64,000 nucleotides of DNA from the NCBI RefSeq assembly GCF_017640745.1, contig NZ_JAEPQA010000021.1, positions 20,409 to 84,408 of the forward strand, read 5' to 3'. The notes below the pieces were generated by a model. It did no database searches, was not told the origin of the DNA, and was given only the letters and a program-made list of their open reading frames with translations. Position numbers and translations under genes: made by a program. Below, one piece after another: positions 34,569 through 44,570 of the stretch; position 1 is the stretch's first letter; each line of letters opens with the position of its first letter. The stretch is from Nisaea sp. GTDB lineage: Bacteria; Pseudomonadota; Alphaproteobacteria; Thalassobaculales; Thalassobaculaceae.

Positions 34569-37500
34569 TCAGCCCGATGTTCCGCCGCAGGTATCGCATT
34601 TCAGGCAGGTTCCGTTGCGCACCAAGGTGAAGTTGCCGCATTCGCCGCAGCTCTCGCCCTCGTAGCCCTTGATGCGGGCCTCGCGGATCCGGTTCAGCTT
34701 CTCGTCGACGGCATCCATGACCGTTTCGGAGACGGTGACCGAGGCTGATTTCTCGATCGTCGTGGTCACGGTTGCAGCCTGAGCCGCCGTGGCCGCCATC
34801 ACCGGCTGGGCATTGTCGGTGCCGGTCGCCTTGATGGTCTGCGACTGGCCGCCCTGAAGCACCACCAGGTTCTTGCGGACATAACCGCGGCTGGTGATCG
34901 TGCCGACCTTTTCCATCAGCTGAGCCTTGGCCGCGTCCACCGCGTTCTCGTCATCGCCGTCGCCGATGCTGTCGGGCAGCAGGTCGTCGGTCTCGACATG
35001 GCTGAGATCGTGGCGGTCGAGATAGGAGATCGCCAGCTCGCGGAAGATGTAGTCGAGGATCGAGGTCGCCATCTTGATCGCGTCGTTGCCGGAGACCATG
35101 CCCTGCGGCTCGAAGCGGGTGAAGGTGAAGGCGTCGACATATTCCTCCAGCGGCACGCCGTACTGCAGGCCGATGGACACCGCGATGGCGAAATTGTTCA
35201 TCAGCGAGCGGAAGGCGGCGCCTTCCTTGTGCATGTCGATGAAGATCTCGCCGAGCTTGCCTTCCTCGTACTCGCCGGTCCTGAGATAGACCTTATGACC
35301 GCCGACATTGGCCTTCTGGGTATACCCCTTGCGGCGATGCGGCAGGCGGCGGCGTTCGGCGGCACGCTCGATGATCCGTTCGACGATCCGCTCCGCGACG
35401 ATCGGCGCCTTCACGGCGGCGGGAGCCTCAAGGAGTTCCTCGAGATCGTCCTCCTCCTCGTCCTCCACCAGGGCGGAAGAGAGCGGCTGGCTCAGCTTCG
35501 AGCCGTCGCGATAGAGCGCATTGGCTTTCAGGCCGAGCTTCCAGGAGAGGATATAGGCATCCGAGCAATCCTGGACCGTCGCCGAATTCGGCATGTTGAT
35601 GGTCTTGGAGATCGCCCCGGTGATGAAGGGCTGGGAGGCCGCCATCATCCGGATGTGGCTCTCGGTCGAGAGGAAGCGCTTGCCGATCCGGCCGCATGGG
35701 TTGGCGCAGTCGAACACCGGTAGATGCTCGTCCTTCAGTCCCGGCGCGCCTTCAAGCGTCATCGCACCGCAGACATAGGTGTTGGCATCCTCGATCTGTT
35801 TCTTGCTGAAGCCGAGGCTCTGCAGCATGTCGAAGGAGAGGTCGTTCAGCTGCGCGTCGGTGAAGCCGAGCGTGTCGCGGCAGAAATCCTCGCCGAGGGT
35901 CCACTTGTTGAAGGCGAACTTGATATCGAAGGCGCTGGCGACCGCATCCTGCACCGCCTTGACCTGCTCATCGCCGAAGCCCTTCGCCTTGAGGCTTTCC
36001 GGGTTGATCCCCGGGGCGCCTTCGAGCGTTCCGTGGCCGACCGCGTAGCGGATCATATCTTCGATCTGCTCGTCCTCGTAACCGAGGTTGCGCAGCGCTT
36101 CCGGCACGATGCGGTTGATGATCTTGAAGTAGCCGCCGCCGGCGAGCTTCTTGAACTTCACCAGGGCGAAGTCCGGCTCGATACCGGTGGTATCGCAATC
36201 CATGACAAGGCCGATGGTGCCGGTCGGGGCGATCACCGTGGTCTGGGCATTGCGGTAGCCGTGCTGCTCGCCGAGTTCTAGCGCCGCGTCCCAGGCCGCG
36301 ATCGCGGCCGCGTTGAGCGCGGTGTTCGGGCTCTTCGAGGCGTCGAGCGGTACCGGGTTGATCGCGATGTCCTCGTAGCCGGTCTCTTCGCCATAGGCCG
36401 CACGGCGATGGTTGCGGATGACCCGCAGCATGTGCGCCGCGTTAGGCTCGTATTCCGGGAAGGTGCCGAGCTGACCAGCCATCTCCGCCGAGGTCTTGTA
36501 GGCGATGCCGGTCATCAGGGCGCTGATCGCGCCGCACAGCTCGCGGCCTTCGTCGCTGTCATAGGAGAAGCCACTGGCCATCAGCAGGCCGCCGATATTG
36601 GCGAAGCCGAGGCCGAGGGTCCGGAAGTCGTAGGACAGCTTGGCGATTTCCTTCGACGGGAACTGCGCCATCAGGACCGAGATTTCGAGCGTGATGGTCC
36701 AGATCCGGGTGGCATGCTCGAAGGCCTCGATATCGAAGCTGCCGTCCTCGTGCCGGAACTGCATCAGGTTCATCGAGGCGAGGTTGCAGGCCGTGTCGTC
36801 GAGGAACATGTACTCGGAGCACGGGTTGGACGCGTTGATCCGTCCCGAGGCCGGGCAGGTGTGCCACTCGTTGATCGTGGTGTCGTACTGGATCCCCGGA
36901 TCGGCGCAGGACCAGGCCGCGTTGGAGACCTTATCCCAGAGCTCGGCCGCGTTGACGGACTTGGCGACCTTGCCGTCGGTGCGGCGGATGAGGTCCCAGT
37001 TCCGGCCTTCCGCGACGGCTTCGAGGAAGTCGTTGGTGACGCGGATCGAGTTGTTCGAGTTCTGGCCCGAAACGGTGAGATAGGCCTCGCTGTCCCAGTC
37101 GGTGTCGTAGGTCGGGAACTCGATGGCGGTGTAGCCCTGCTCTGCGAACTGGATGACCCGCTGGATATAGTTCTCCGGGATCATGACCTTGCGGGCGGCC
37201 TTGATGGCCTTCTTCAGCGCCGGGTTCTGCTTCGGATCGAAGCGGGCCTCGCCCTCGACACCCTCGGCGTCACGGCAGGCGGCCATCACCTCGTTCATGT
37301 GCTTCTGCGCGAGCTTGGAGCCGGCGACGAGGGACGCCACCTTCTGCTCCTCGATCACCTTCCAGTCGATATATTTCTCGATGTCCGGGTGATCGATGTC
37401 GACGGTGACCATCTTCGCCGCCCGACGGGTGGTGCCGCCGGACTTGATGGCGCCGGCCGCGCGGTCGCCGATCTTCAGGAAGCTCATCAGGCCGGAGGAC

Positions 37501-38249
37501 TTGCCGCCGCCGGAGAGGGACTCGCCCTCGCCACGCAGGCGGGAGAAGTTGGAGCCGGTGCCGGAGCCGTATTTAAAGAGCCGCGCTTCGCGGACCCAGA
37601 GGTCCATGATGCCGCCTTCATTCACCAGGTCGTCGCTGACGCCCTGGATGAAGCAGGCATGGGGCTGCGGGTGCTCGTAGGCCGACTTGGAGCGGACCAG
37701 CTTGCCGGTCTTGTAGTCGACATAGTGGTGCCCCTGGGCCGGGCCGTCGATGCCATAAGCCCAGTGCAGGCCGGTATTGAACCACTGGGGGGAGTTCGGG
37801 GCCGCCATCTGCCGGCAGAGCATATGGCACATTTCTTCATAATAGGTCTTGGCGTCGGCCTCGCTGTCGAAATAGCCGCCTTTCCAGCCCCAGTAGGTCC
37901 AGGTGCCGGCCAGCCGGTTGAAGACCTGCTTGGCGCTGGATTCGCCGACAGAGCGCTCGGCTTCCGGCAGCTTCGCCAGGGCCTTCTCGTCGGGCACCAT
38001 GCGCCAGAGCCAGGAGGGAACGTCGTTCTCCTCGAACGGCTTCAGCTTCGCGGGGATGCCGGCCTTGCGAAAATACTTTTGCGCCAGGATATCGCAGGCC
38101 ACCTGCGACCAATCCGCGGGCACCTCGATATCGCTGTTCTGGAACACCACGGAGCCGTCCGGATTCCGGATCTCGCTGCTGGTCTTCCTGAACTTAATAC
38201 CCGCGTAAGGACCTTTCTTCGCGTCCGTAAACCGGCGATCAATTCTCAT
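34569..38249 (-). CDS. nrdJ: vitamin B12-dependent (class II) ribonucleotide reductase
   Basis: About 1226 residues, the long alphaproteobacterial NrdJ form. The catalytic Asn-x-Cys-x-Glu triad is in [16 protein letters not shown]. Other typical parts are [33 protein letters not shown] and [12 protein letters not shown]-terminal zinc-ribbon-like [23 protein letters not shown] ends the protein. It makes deoxyribonucleotides using adenosylcobalamin, independent of oxygen. The ATG at 38249 (GGGGGG upstream; product starts [17 protein letters not shown]) was chosen over a longer frame to 38528. A candidate NrdR box lies about 50 bases upstream. Confidence 0.96.
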   Translation of the reverse strand: MRIDRRFTDAKKGPYAGIKFRKTSSEIRNPDGSVVFQNSDIEVPADWSQVACDILAQKYFRKAGIPAKLKPFEENDVPSWLWRMVPDEKALAKLPEAERSVGESSAKQVFNRLAGTWTYWGWKGGYFDSEADAKTYYEEMCHMLCRQMAAPNSPQWFNTGLHWAYGIDGPAQGHHYVDYKTGKLVRSKSAYEHPQPHACFIQGVSDDLVNEGGIMDLWVREARLFKYGSGTGSNFSRLRGEGESLSGGGKSSGLMSFLKIGDRAAGAIKSGGTTRRAAKMVTVDIDHPDIEKYIDWKVIEEQKVASLVAGSKLAQKHMNEVMAACRDAEGVEGEARFDPKQNPALKKAIKAARKVMIPENYIQRVIQFAEQGYTAIEFPTYDTDWDSEAYLTVSGQNSNNSIRVTNDFLEAVAEGRNWDLIRRTDGKVAKSVNAAELWDKVSNAAWSCADPGIQYDTTINEWHTCPASGRINASNPCSEYMFLDDTACNLASMNLMQFRHEDGSFDIEAFEHATRIWTITLEISVLMAQFPSKEIAKLSYDFRTLGLGFANIGGLLMASGFSYDSDEGRELCGAISALMTGIAYKTSAEMAGQLGTFPEYEPNAAHMLRVIRNHRRAAYGEETGYEDIAINPVPLDASKSPNTALNAAAIAAWDAALELGEQHGYRNAQTTVIAPTGTIGLVMDCDTTGIEPDFALVKFKKLAGGGYFKIINRIVPEALRNLGYEDEQIEDMIRYAVGHGTLEGAPGINPESLKAKGFGDEQVKAVQDAVASAFDIKFAFNKWTLGEDFCRDTLGFTDAQLNDLSFDMLQSLGFSKKQIEDANTYVCGAMTLEGAPGLKDEHLPVFDCANPCGRIGKRFLSTESHIRMMAASQPFITGAISKTINMPNSATVQDCSDAYILSWKLGLKANALYRDGSKLSQPLSSALVEDEEEDDLEELLEAPAAVKAPIVAERIVERIIERAAERRRLPHRRKGYTQKANVGGHKVYLRTGEYEEGKLGEIFIDMHKEGAAFRSLMNNFAIAVSIGLQYGVPLEEYVDAFTFTRFEPQGMVSGNDAIKMATSILDYIFRELAISYLDRHDLSHVETDDLLPDSIGDGDDENAVDAAKAQLMEKVGTITSRGYVRKNLVVLQGGQSQTIKATGTDNAQPVMAATAAQAATVTTTIEKSASVTVSETVMDAVDEKLNRIREARIKGYEGESCGECGNFTLVRNGTCLKCDTCGGTSG

Positions 38250-38824
38250 GCTTGGAACCCCCCGTTCCGTCTTCATCAGTGGCGTTGAGCGCTGACGCCA
38301 CAAGATCTTGTGGCCAAGGGTTGAGACGATACCGGATTTGGGTTCGGTGAAGCAATGATAAATGAACCTGAGGGGGAGAAAAAATGAATGTTGTTCGGAG
38401 TATCGCGGAAAACTGCGGATTGCAGGTTTCGTCAGGTCTTTTGAAAGTAAAATAGAAATAAAGTTGAAGTAATTCCACCAATCAAAATCGGTGAATTTTG
38501 GGAAGCCATCACTTGTCCGATCATGCAATGCAGACCGGCGGATCGAAGTCTCAAAACCATGTTTGAGCTTCGCTTTTCTATTTGAAGGCCCGTGCCAAGC
38601 CGTCTCTGGAAATAATGCCGCTATCGCGCTCGGGGATCAACACATTTTGTGCGTCGAATTGTCATAAAATCTACATCTAGTGGCTCGGCGCGGGTTTCCG
38701 CACTTTGCCACGCGTCTGGGGGAGGGAGCGGGAAGTCCGGGCCTTGCTTGACCTTCCGTATCTGTGGCTCACTTCACCGCGCCGTCCGTCCGGGCGGCAC
38801 AAGATCTGGACAAGGAGCAGTCCC
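38250..38824. other. 575-bp divergent intergenic region
   Basis: It carries the nrdJ leader and promoter (with the palindrome at 38298-38313) and the LysE-type gene promoter. It is AT-rich from about 38360 to 38660. Several short frames exist but none has a ribosome site plus sensible composition. No structured RNA or repeat was noticed apart from the palindrome. Confidence 0.5.
38298..38313. promoter_or_regulatory. candidate NrdR box upstream of nrdJ
   Basis: CCACAAGATCTTGTGG is a perfect 16-bp palindrome, 49-64 bases upstream of the nrdJ start. It matches the general NrdR-box shape (16 bp, ACA...TGT ends, central AT). NrdR boxes usually occur in pairs; the expected partner about 31 bases upstream (near 38329-38344) is only weakly similar. 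Confidence 0.55.
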
Positions 38825-39454
38825 ATGGATCCGGCAATCTGGCTCGCCTTCGCGGCTGCGAGTTCCATCATGCTCGCCATTCCCGGTCCGACGGTGATGA
38901 TGGTGGCGAGCTACGCCATGTCGCGGGGACGGGAAACCGGCTGGGCGACGGTTCCGGGCGTCGCCCTTGGCGACCTGACGGCGATGACCGTTTCGCTCGC
39001 CGGAGCCGGCGCGGTGCTCGCCGCCTCGGCCGATCTCTTCACTATCCTCAAGCTTGCCGGAGCCGCCTATCTCGTCTGGCTCGGCGTCCAGCTCTGGCGG
39101 AGCGAGCCTAAGCTTGCCGCCGCACCGGCCTCGAACGGTCGAAGGGACAAGGCGAAGATGTTTGCCAATGCCTACGTCGTCACCGCGCTCAATCCGAAAG
39201 GGATCGTTTTCTTTGTCGCCTTCGTTCCGCAATTCGTCGATCCGGCTCGGCCGCTGCTGGCCCAGTTCGCGATTTTGATCGCGACCTTCATCATCCTCGG
39301 CGCCATCAATGCAGCTTTCTGGGCGGTCATGGCGGGAACCATGCGCAGCAGGTTCTCCAGTCCGGGCGCACTCCGGCTGGTCAATCGCCTCGGCGGAAGC
39401 GCGATGATCGGGGCCGGGCTTCTGACGGCGATGACGCGGCGCGCGGCAAGCTAG
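38825..39454 (+). CDS. LysE-family translocator
   Basis: A 209-residue membrane protein with about six helices. The family signature IMLAIPGPTVMMVASYAMSR near the N-terminus has the Pro-Gly-Pro motif, followed by ETGWATVPGVALGD, AAYLVWLGVQLW, NPKGIVFFVAFVPQFVD and a C-terminal helix. LysE/RhtB proteins export amino acids or related compounds. The ATG at 38825 has AAGGAG eight bases upstream. It lies 34 bases before an RraA-like gene, so the two may form an operon. Confidence 0.9.
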   Translation: MDPAIWLAFAAASSIMLAIPGPTVMMVASYAMSRGRETGWATVPGVALGDLTAMTVSLAGAGAVLAASADLFTILKLAGAAYLVWLGVQLWRSEPKLAAAPASNGRRDKAKMFANAYVVTALNPKGIVFFVAFVPQFVDPARPLLAQFAILIATFIILGAINAAFWAVMAGTMRSRFSSPGALRLVNRLGGSAMIGAGLLTAMTRRAAS

Positions 39455-39488
39455 ACATTCAAACCAAGATAACCAAGGGAGACCTTTC

Positions 39489-40154
39489 ATGCCGATTCTT
39501 CGTTACAAGGCCGACTATCAGCCGCTCGATGTCGCCACGCTGGAGCGCTGGAAGGGCGTGCCCCCCGCGGTTGCGGGCGACTGCATGAATCGCATGAACT
39601 GCATGGCTGGGCGGGTGTCGCCGCTTCATCCGGACATGCGGATCGTCGGCCATGCGCGCACGATCTCGGTCATGGCCGGAGACAATCTCTGCGTCCATGC
39701 AGCGATTCCGTTGATGCGGCCTGGGGAAATCATCGTGATCGATGCCGGCGGCAATCCGGATGTCGCCATTATCGGAGAGATCCTGGTGACCGCGGCGAAG
39801 CTCAAGGGAGTGGCCGGATTCGTCATCGACGGCGCGGCGCGGGACGTGGCCGACCTGAGGGGCGGGGACATCCCGGTATTCGCCTCGGCATCGGTGCCGG
39901 CCGGGCCGCACAAGGGCTTTGGCGGGTCCATCGACGGTCCGATCTCCTGCGGCGGCGTTCCGGTGCGGACCGGCGACCTGATTCTGGGGGATGCGGACGG
40001 CGTCACCGTGGTGCCGCTGCATCAGGCCGCGGCGATCCTCGAGGCGGGCGAGGCGCATGTGCGGAAAGAGGCGGACATGCTTGCGAAACTGGCGGCCGGG
40101 ACCACCACGGCGGAGATGCTGGGGATCGAGATTCCCGAGGTGAACGCCGAATGA
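39489..40154 (+). CDS. RraA-like protein (HMG/CHA aldolase family)
   Basis: A 221-residue protein with the RraA/dimethylmenaquinone-methyltransferase-like fold: AVAGDCMNRMNCM, MRIVGHARTISVMAGDN, GEIIVIDAGGNPDVAIIGEI, GFVIDGAARDVADL (with the RD metal-site motif), FASASVPAGPHKG and GDLILGDADGVTVVP. Members include 4-hydroxy-4-methyl-2-oxoglutarate aldolases and oxaloacetate decarboxylases. The DGxxRD-type motif is kept, so aldolase or decarboxylase activity is likely; the substrate is unknown. Confidence 0.88.
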   Translation: MPILRYKADYQPLDVATLERWKGVPPAVAGDCMNRMNCMAGRVSPLHPDMRIVGHARTISVMAGDNLCVHAAIPLMRPGEIIVIDAGGNPDVAIIGEILVTAAKLKGVAGFVIDGAARDVADLRGGDIPVFASASVPAGPHKGFGGSIDGPISCGGVPVRTGDLILGDADGVTVVPLHQAAAILEAGEAHVRKEADMLAKLAAGTTTAEMLGIEIPEVNAE

Positions 40155-40244
40155 ACCTTGCGCGGCGCGTCTGACTGGACGTCGCGCCGCAGCAATGACA
40201 TATTCCGCCAACGTCTTGACGCATATGACGGGTAGGTTTGGTCG

Positions 40245-40598
40245 ATGAATATCGGCACGGCAATTTACACATGGCTGAACGGCCGCGAGGTCGGGCAGGA
40301 CAAGTTCGGAAACCGTTACTACGAGCACAAGTCCGAGCCCGCGCGGGGATACCGCCGCAAGCGCTGGGTGATCTACAAGGGCCTCGACGAGGCCTCGAAG
40401 GTCCCGGCGGAATGGCATGCCTGGCTGCATTACACCGCGGAAGCTCCGCTGCCGACGGACCAGAGGTTCGAGTGGCAGAAGGAGCATCTGCCGAACCTGA
40501 CCGGCACCCGCTACGCGTACCGGCCGCCGGGGCATGTGCTTGAGGGCGGCAAGCGCGCGCCCGCGACGGGCGATTACGAGGCCTGGACGCCGAACTGA
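40245..40598 (+). CDS. NDUFA12-family complex I accessory subunit
   Basis: A 117-residue protein with the family pattern VGQDKFGNRYYEHK and RRKRWVIYKGLDEASKVPAE in sequence, followed by WHAWLHYTAEAP. The start is MNIGTAIYTWLNGRE. This is the bacterial relative of the mitochondrial NDUFA12/B17.2 subunit of NADH:ubiquinone oxidoreductase, found only in alphaproteobacteria and mitochondria. It precedes mlaD and DUF2155 in the usual alphaproteobacterial order. Confidence 0.95.
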   Translation: MNIGTAIYTWLNGREVGQDKFGNRYYEHKSEPARGYRRKRWVIYKGLDEASKVPAEWHAWLHYTAEAPLPTDQRFEWQKEHLPNLTGTRYAYRPPGHVLEGGKRAPATGDYEAWTPN

Positions 40599-40657
40599 CG
40601 GCACGCCGCCGCGCACGTCCCTGCGGGCCGGCGTTCTCTCCAACCCGCCGAGGGAAA

Positions 40658-41116
40658 ATGAAGCGCAATACGATCGAAACGGTAATGGGCGCGGTGGTGC
40701 TGGTTGTGGCCGGCATCTTCATGGCGTTCGCCTACGTTTCCGCGGACCTGAAAACCGGCGGCGGCTACACCGTTATCGCGACCTTTAACAAGGTGGCGGG
40801 GCTCGCCGTTGGCGGCGATGTCCGGATGAGCGGCATCAAGATCGGCACGATCGTCAGCCAGAGACTCGACAAGGAAACCTTCCTTGCCGAGGTCACCATG
40901 AATATCCGCGATGACATCGAATTGCCGCTCGACAGTGCGGCGGCGATCTCGAGCGAGAGCCTGCTGGGCGGGAACTATCTCGAGATCATCCCGGGCGGCG
41001 ATCCGGACACGATAAAGGACGGCGGCAAGATCGAGTACACGCAGGATCCGGTGGATATCGTGCAGCTTATCGGCAAGTTCATCTTCTCGGCCGGCGAGGT
41101 CGCGGACAAGAAATAG
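40658..41116 (+). CDS. mlaD: outer membrane lipid asymmetry maintenance protein MlaD
   Basis: A 152-residue protein with one N-terminal membrane helix (VVLVVAGIFMAFAYVS) and an MCE domain: TVIATFNKVAGLAVGGDVRM, GIKIGTIVSQRLDKETF and SESLLGGNYLEIIPGGD. MlaD forms a hexamer that passes phospholipids between the MlaFEB ABC complex and periplasmic MlaC. The other Mla subunits are not in the window. GAGGGAAA precedes the ATG. Confidence 0.93.
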   Translation: MKRNTIETVMGAVVLVVAGIFMAFAYVSADLKTGGGYTVIATFNKVAGLAVGGDVRMSGIKIGTIVSQRLDKETFLAEVTMNIRDDIELPLDSAAAISSESLLGGNYLEIIPGGDPDTIKDGGKIEYTQDPVDIVQLIGKFIFSAGEVADKK

Positions 41117-41141
41117 GCGGAACGCCGTCGGGGCCGGTTGC

Positions 41142-41579
41142 ATGAGACTGACGAAAACCGCTTTGTCATTGGCTATCGTGGCCGGAATCATGTGCGCTCT
41201 GCCGGCCGCGGCCCAGACCGGCACTGAACCGCGCGAACCTGCCTGGATCGATTTGCCGGTCGCTGTGCTGCAGGGGCTGGACAAGATCACCGCCCGGATC
41301 TCCACATTCGAGATCCCGGTCGACCAGACCGGCCGGTTCGGCACCTTCATCATCACCCCGCGGGCCTGCCGCCAGAAGCCACCGACGGAGACGCCGGAGA
41401 GCGCGGCCTTTCTTGAAATCGACGAGCAGAAACCGGACGAGGAACAGGCGCGTCTCTTTACCGGCTGGATGTTCGCCTCGAGCCCGGCGCTGAACGCCGT
41501 GGAGCATCCGGTCTACGACGTCTGGCTGCTTGAATGCAGGAGCGCTTCGACAAACGGCCAGTCGTCCGCTCCGCAATAG
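41142..41579 (+). CDS. DUF2155-family periplasmic protein
   Basis: A 145-residue protein with a signal peptide (MRLTKTALSLAIVAGIMCALPAAAQ). The mature part (AVLQGLDKITARISTFEIPVDQTGRFGTF, ITPRACRQKPPTETPESAAFLEID, LFTGWMFASSPALNAVEHPVYDVWLLEC in total) is DUF2155. Two cysteines probably form a disulphide. The function is unknown. It follows mlaD by 25 bases. Its last 67 bases overlap the 3' end of the convergent aat gene. Confidence 0.9.
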   Translation: MRLTKTALSLAIVAGIMCALPAAAQTGTEPREPAWIDLPVAVLQGLDKITARISTFEIPVDQTGRFGTFIITPRACRQKPPTETPESAAFLEIDEQKPDEEQARLFTGWMFASSPALNAVEHPVYDVWLLECRSASTNGQSSAPQ

Positions 41580-42166
41580 AACTCCGCCGGCGTCTTAAGT
41601 GCGTCTGCCAGCATGTCCCGGTATTGTTCCCGCGGGACTTCGACCGCTCCGAACTGCTGCAGATGGTCGGTGATGAACTGGCTGTCGAGCAGTGTGAATC
41701 CCGAGGCTTTCAGGCGTGCCACGAGATGGACCAGCGCGACCTTGCTCGCGTTCGGCTCGCGGCTGAACATACTCTCGCCGAAGAACGCCGCCCCGAGTGC
41801 CACTCCATAGAGCCCGCCGACCAGCTTTCCGTCCCGCCAGCATTCGATGCTATGGCCGTAGCCCATCTCGTGGAGCGAGAGATAGAGCCGGAAGATCTCG
41901 TCGTTTATCCAGGTGTCCGGGCGTTCCAGACGGGGCTCCGAACAGCCTTCGAGGACGGCCTTGAAATCCGTGTCGCAGCGAACCTCGAAGCGGCGGCGGC
42001 GGATTTCCTTGCGCAGGCTGCGCGAAACGTGGAACTCGTCGAGCGGCAGAATTCCGCGTTTGTCCGGATCGACGAAGAACGTGCGGGTGTCGCTGCGGCT
42101 TTCCGCCATCGGGAAGACCCCGATCGCGTAGGCCTGGAGCAGCAATTCGGGCCGCAATTGCGACAT
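41513..42166 (-). CDS. aat: leucyl/phenylalanyl-tRNA--protein transferase
   Basis: A 217-residue enzyme: AYAIGVFPMAESR at the start, then DKRGILPLDEFHVSRSLRK, VRCDTDFKAVLEGCSEP, TWINDEIFRLYLSLHEMGYGHSIECW and LVGGLYGVALGAAFFGESMFS. It adds Leu or Phe to the N-terminus of proteins bearing basic N-terminal residues, creating N-degrons recognised by ClpS, whose gene is also in this window. It is the last gene of the aroQ-accB-accC-aat block and overlaps DUF2155 tail to tail by 67 bases. Confidence 0.96.
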   Translation of the reverse strand: MSQLRPELLLQAYAIGVFPMAESRSDTRTFFVDPDKRGILPLDEFHVSRSLRKEIRRRRFEVRCDTDFKAVLEGCSEPRLERPDTWINDEIFRLYLSLHEMGYGHSIECWRDGKLVGGLYGVALGAAFFGESMFSREPNASKVALVHLVARLKASGFTLLDSQFITDHLQQFGAVEVPREQYRDMLADALKTPAEFYCGADDWPFVEALLHSSSQTS

Positions 42167-42222
42167 CGTGCCTGAGCCTCCTCACCGCCCTTGCGGGCGC
42201 TCGTCCGGAAAGGGTCGGCTCC

Positions 42223-43563
42223 CTAGCCGGCGAGGAAAACCTTCTCGAGCCAGTGTATGTCGTATTCGCCGTTGATGAAATCGGGAGCCTTCGAGAGGTC
42301 CTGATGCAGGGGCACGGTGGTCTCGACATTGGCGATGACGATCTCATCCAAAGCCCTGCGGAGCCGCAGCAAACACTCGTTCCGGTTGGAGCCGTGCACG
42401 ATAAGCTTTGCGATCAGGCTGTCGTAGTAAGGCGGGATCCGGTAGCCGGCATAGAGCGCCGAATCGACCCGGACGCCGAGCCCGCCGGGGGCGTGGTAAT
42501 CAGTCACCTGACCAGGGGACGGAAGGAACGTCCGCGGGTTTTCCGCGTTGATCCGGCACTCGATCGAATGGCCGTTGAGCTGGATGTCGTCCTGCGTGAA
42601 GGAGAGCGCCGCGCCGGAGGCGATCTGGATCTGTTCGCGCACCAGGTCGATTCCGGTGATCATTTCGGTGATTGGGTGCTCGACCTGCAGGCGCGTATTC
42701 ATCTCGATGAAGAAGAACTCGCCGTTCTCGTAGAGGAACTCGAGGGTTCCGAGGCTGCGGTAGTTCATCTTCGCGCAGGCATTGGCCGCGATCTCGCCGA
42801 TCTTCGCGCGTGCGGCCGCGTTCAGGGCCGGAGAGGGGGCTTCCTCGAGGACCTTCTGGTGCCGGCGCTGCAACGAGCAGTCGCGCTCGCCGAGATGCAC
42901 CACGTGGCCCTTGCCGTCCCCGACGATCTGCACCTCGATATGGCGCGGCTGGCCGAGATAGCGCTCCATATAGACTTCGTCGTTGCCGAACGCGGCGCCG
43001 GCCTCGCGCCGCGCCATGGTGTAGGCCTCGGCCACCTCCGCTGGCTTGTGCGCGATCTTCATGCCGCGCCCGCCGCCGCCGGCCGTCGCCTTGATGAGCA
43101 CCGGATAGCCGATCTCCTCGGCGGCCGCACGGGCGGCATCGACGGACTCGACCGGTCCGTCGGAGCCCGGAACGCAGGGGATGCCGAGCGCCTTCACCGT
43201 CCGCTTGGCGATGATCTTGTCGCCCATATCGCGGATATGCTGCGGAGACGGGCCGATGAAGACGAAGCCATGCGCTTCGACGATCTCGGCGAAATCGGCA
43301 TTCTCGGAAAGGAAGCCGACGCCCGGATGGATCGCGTCCGCGCCGGTAACCGTCGCGGCCGAGAGAATCGCGGGAATGTTCAAATAGCTGTCCTTGGACG
43401 CCGGCGGCCCGATGCACACGCTTTCGTCGGCGAGACGCACATGCATCGCATCCGCATCGGCGGTGGAGTGAACCGCGACGGTCCGGATGCCCATTTCCCG
43501 GCAGGCCCGGTGGATCCGCAGGGCCACGTCGCCACGGTTGGCGATGAGGACTTTTTCGAACAT
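42223..43563 (-). CDS. accC: acetyl-CoA carboxylase, biotin carboxylase subunit
   Basis: A 446-residue ATP-grasp enzyme starting MFEKVLIANRGDVALRIHRA, with KATAGGGGRGMKIAH (ATP loop), GERDCSLQRRHQKVLEEAPS, FFIEMNTRLQVEHPITE and a C-terminal domain ending in YDIHWLEKVFLAG. It carboxylates biotin on AccB, the first step of fatty acid synthesis. I use the ATG at 43563 (GGAG five bases upstream) rather than the GTG at 43578 that abuts the accB stop. Confidence 0.97.
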   Translation of the reverse strand: MFEKVLIANRGDVALRIHRACREMGIRTVAVHSTADADAMHVRLADESVCIGPPASKDSYLNIPAILSAATVTGADAIHPGVGFLSENADFAEIVEAHGFVFIGPSPQHIRDMGDKIIAKRTVKALGIPCVPGSDGPVESVDAARAAAEEIGYPVLIKATAGGGGRGMKIAHKPAEVAEAYTMARREAGAAFGNDEVYMERYLGQPRHIEVQIVGDGKGHVVHLGERDCSLQRRHQKVLEEAPSPALNAAARAKIGEIAANACAKMNYRSLGTLEFLYENGEFFFIEMNTRLQVEHPITEMITGIDLVREQIQIASGAALSFTQDDIQLNGHSIECRINAENPRTFLPSPGQVTDYHAPGGLGVRVDSALYAGYRIPPYYDSLIAKLIVHGSNRNECLLRLRRALDEIVIANVETTVPLHQDLSKAPDFINGEYDIHWLEKVFLAG

Positions 43564-43578
43564 TCCGGCTCCGGCCAC

Positions 43579-44022
43579 TTATTCGATGACGATCAGCGGC
43601 TCGCCGAATTCAACCGGCTGCCCGTTCTGGATCAGTACTTCCTTCACCGTTCCGGCGCGCGGCGCGGGGATCGGGTTCATGACTTTCATCGCCTCGACGA
43701 TCATCAGCGTCTGGCCTTCCGAAACCTTCGAGCCGACGGAAACGAACGGCGCGGAGTCCGGGTCCGGCCCGAGATAGGCGGTTCCGACCATCGGCGACTT
43801 CACCGCGTTCGCATTGACGGCGGCAGGGGCGGGCTGGGCGGCCGGGGCTGCCGCGGCGACCGGGGCCGGGGCTGCGGCAACCGTTGCGGCCACTGCCTGC
43901 GTTGCCGGCCGGGCGACACGGATGCGCCAGTCGTCGGTCGCGTATTCCAGTTCTCCGAGGCCGGTTTCTTCCAGCAGCTTCGCGAGTTTTTTCACCAGTT
44001 TGCTATCAATGTCGTGCGACAA
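43579..44022 (-). CDS. accB: acetyl-CoA carboxylase biotin carboxyl carrier protein
   Basis: A 147-residue protein. The N-terminal helical part ([20 protein letters not shown]) is followed by an Ala/Pro-rich flexible linker (residues about 40-75) and the C-terminal biotinyl domain, with the biotinylated lysine in [10 protein letters not shown]. It carries biotin between AccC and the carboxyltransferase. It is 16 bases upstream of the accC ATG. Confidence 0.97.
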   Translation of the reverse strand: MSHDIDSKLVKKLAKLLEETGLGELEYATDDWRIRVARPATQAVAATVAAAPAPVAAAAPAAQPAPAAVNANAVKSPMVGTAYLGPDPDSAPFVSVGSKVSEGQTLMIVEAMKVMNPIPAPRAGTVKEVLIQNGQPVEFGEPLIVIE

Positions 44023-44040
44023 CGGGGTCTCCGGTTTCGT

Positions 44041-44490
44041 TCAATTTCGATCGAGAAGCCGCGCCATGGCGTCGAGGGCGAACAGGTAGCCCTGAGTCCC
44101 GAGGCCGACGATGACGCCTTCGGCGACGGCGGAAATATAGGAGTGATGCCGGAACTCCTCACGGCGGTGGATGTTCGAGATATGCACCTCGATCACCGGG
44201 AGTTCCGCAACCCTCAGGGCGTCGTGGATCGCGACCGAGGTATGGGTGTAGGCACCGGCATTGATGATGATCCCGGCCGCGCTGTCGCGCGCCTGCTGGA
44301 TGATCGTCACCATTTCGCCTTCGAAGTTCGACTGCCGGAAATCGACCGACATGTCGAGGGCCGCCGCGCGCTCGGCACACATTGCCTCGACGTCGTCCAG
44401 CGTCTCGGCACCGTAGACTTCGGGTTCACGGGTCCCGAGCATATTCAGATTCGGGCCGTTGAGGATCAGGATTTCCGGGCGTTCGGACAC
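44041..44490 (-). CDS. aroQ: 3-dehydroquinate dehydratase, type II
   Basis: A 149-residue enzyme of the type II family. The start [19 protein letters not shown] contains the catalytic Tyr loop; [19 protein letters not shown] and [20 protein letters not shown] contain the catalytic His and substrate-binding residues. It dehydrates 3-dehydroquinate in the shikimate pathway. It heads the aroQ-accB-accC-aat block, in which accB begins 18 bases after its stop. Confidence 0.97.
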   Translation of the reverse strand: MSERPEILILNGPNLNMLGTREPEVYGAETLDDVEAMCAERAAALDMSVDFRQSNFEGEMVTIIQQARDSAAGIIINAGAYTHTSVAIHDALRVAELPVIEVHISNIHRREEFRHHSYISAVAEGVIVGLGTQGYLFALDAMARLLDRN

Positions 44491-44570
44491 GTTGCTCGCC
44501 TGCTTGTCAGTTTCGAGCGTTATATCATGCGGGGTTTGTGACGCAATCGGAACCGGTTGCCCGTCAGGAG

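Noticed and set aside
36408..38288. 626-codon plus-strand frame opposite nrdJ
   Set aside because: It mirrors the highly conserved NrdJ sequence; the long frame results from GC-rich codon bias.
42253..44541. 762-codon plus-strand frame opposite accC-accB-aroQ
   Set aside because: It crosses three well-established genes on the opposite strand and has no signature of its own.
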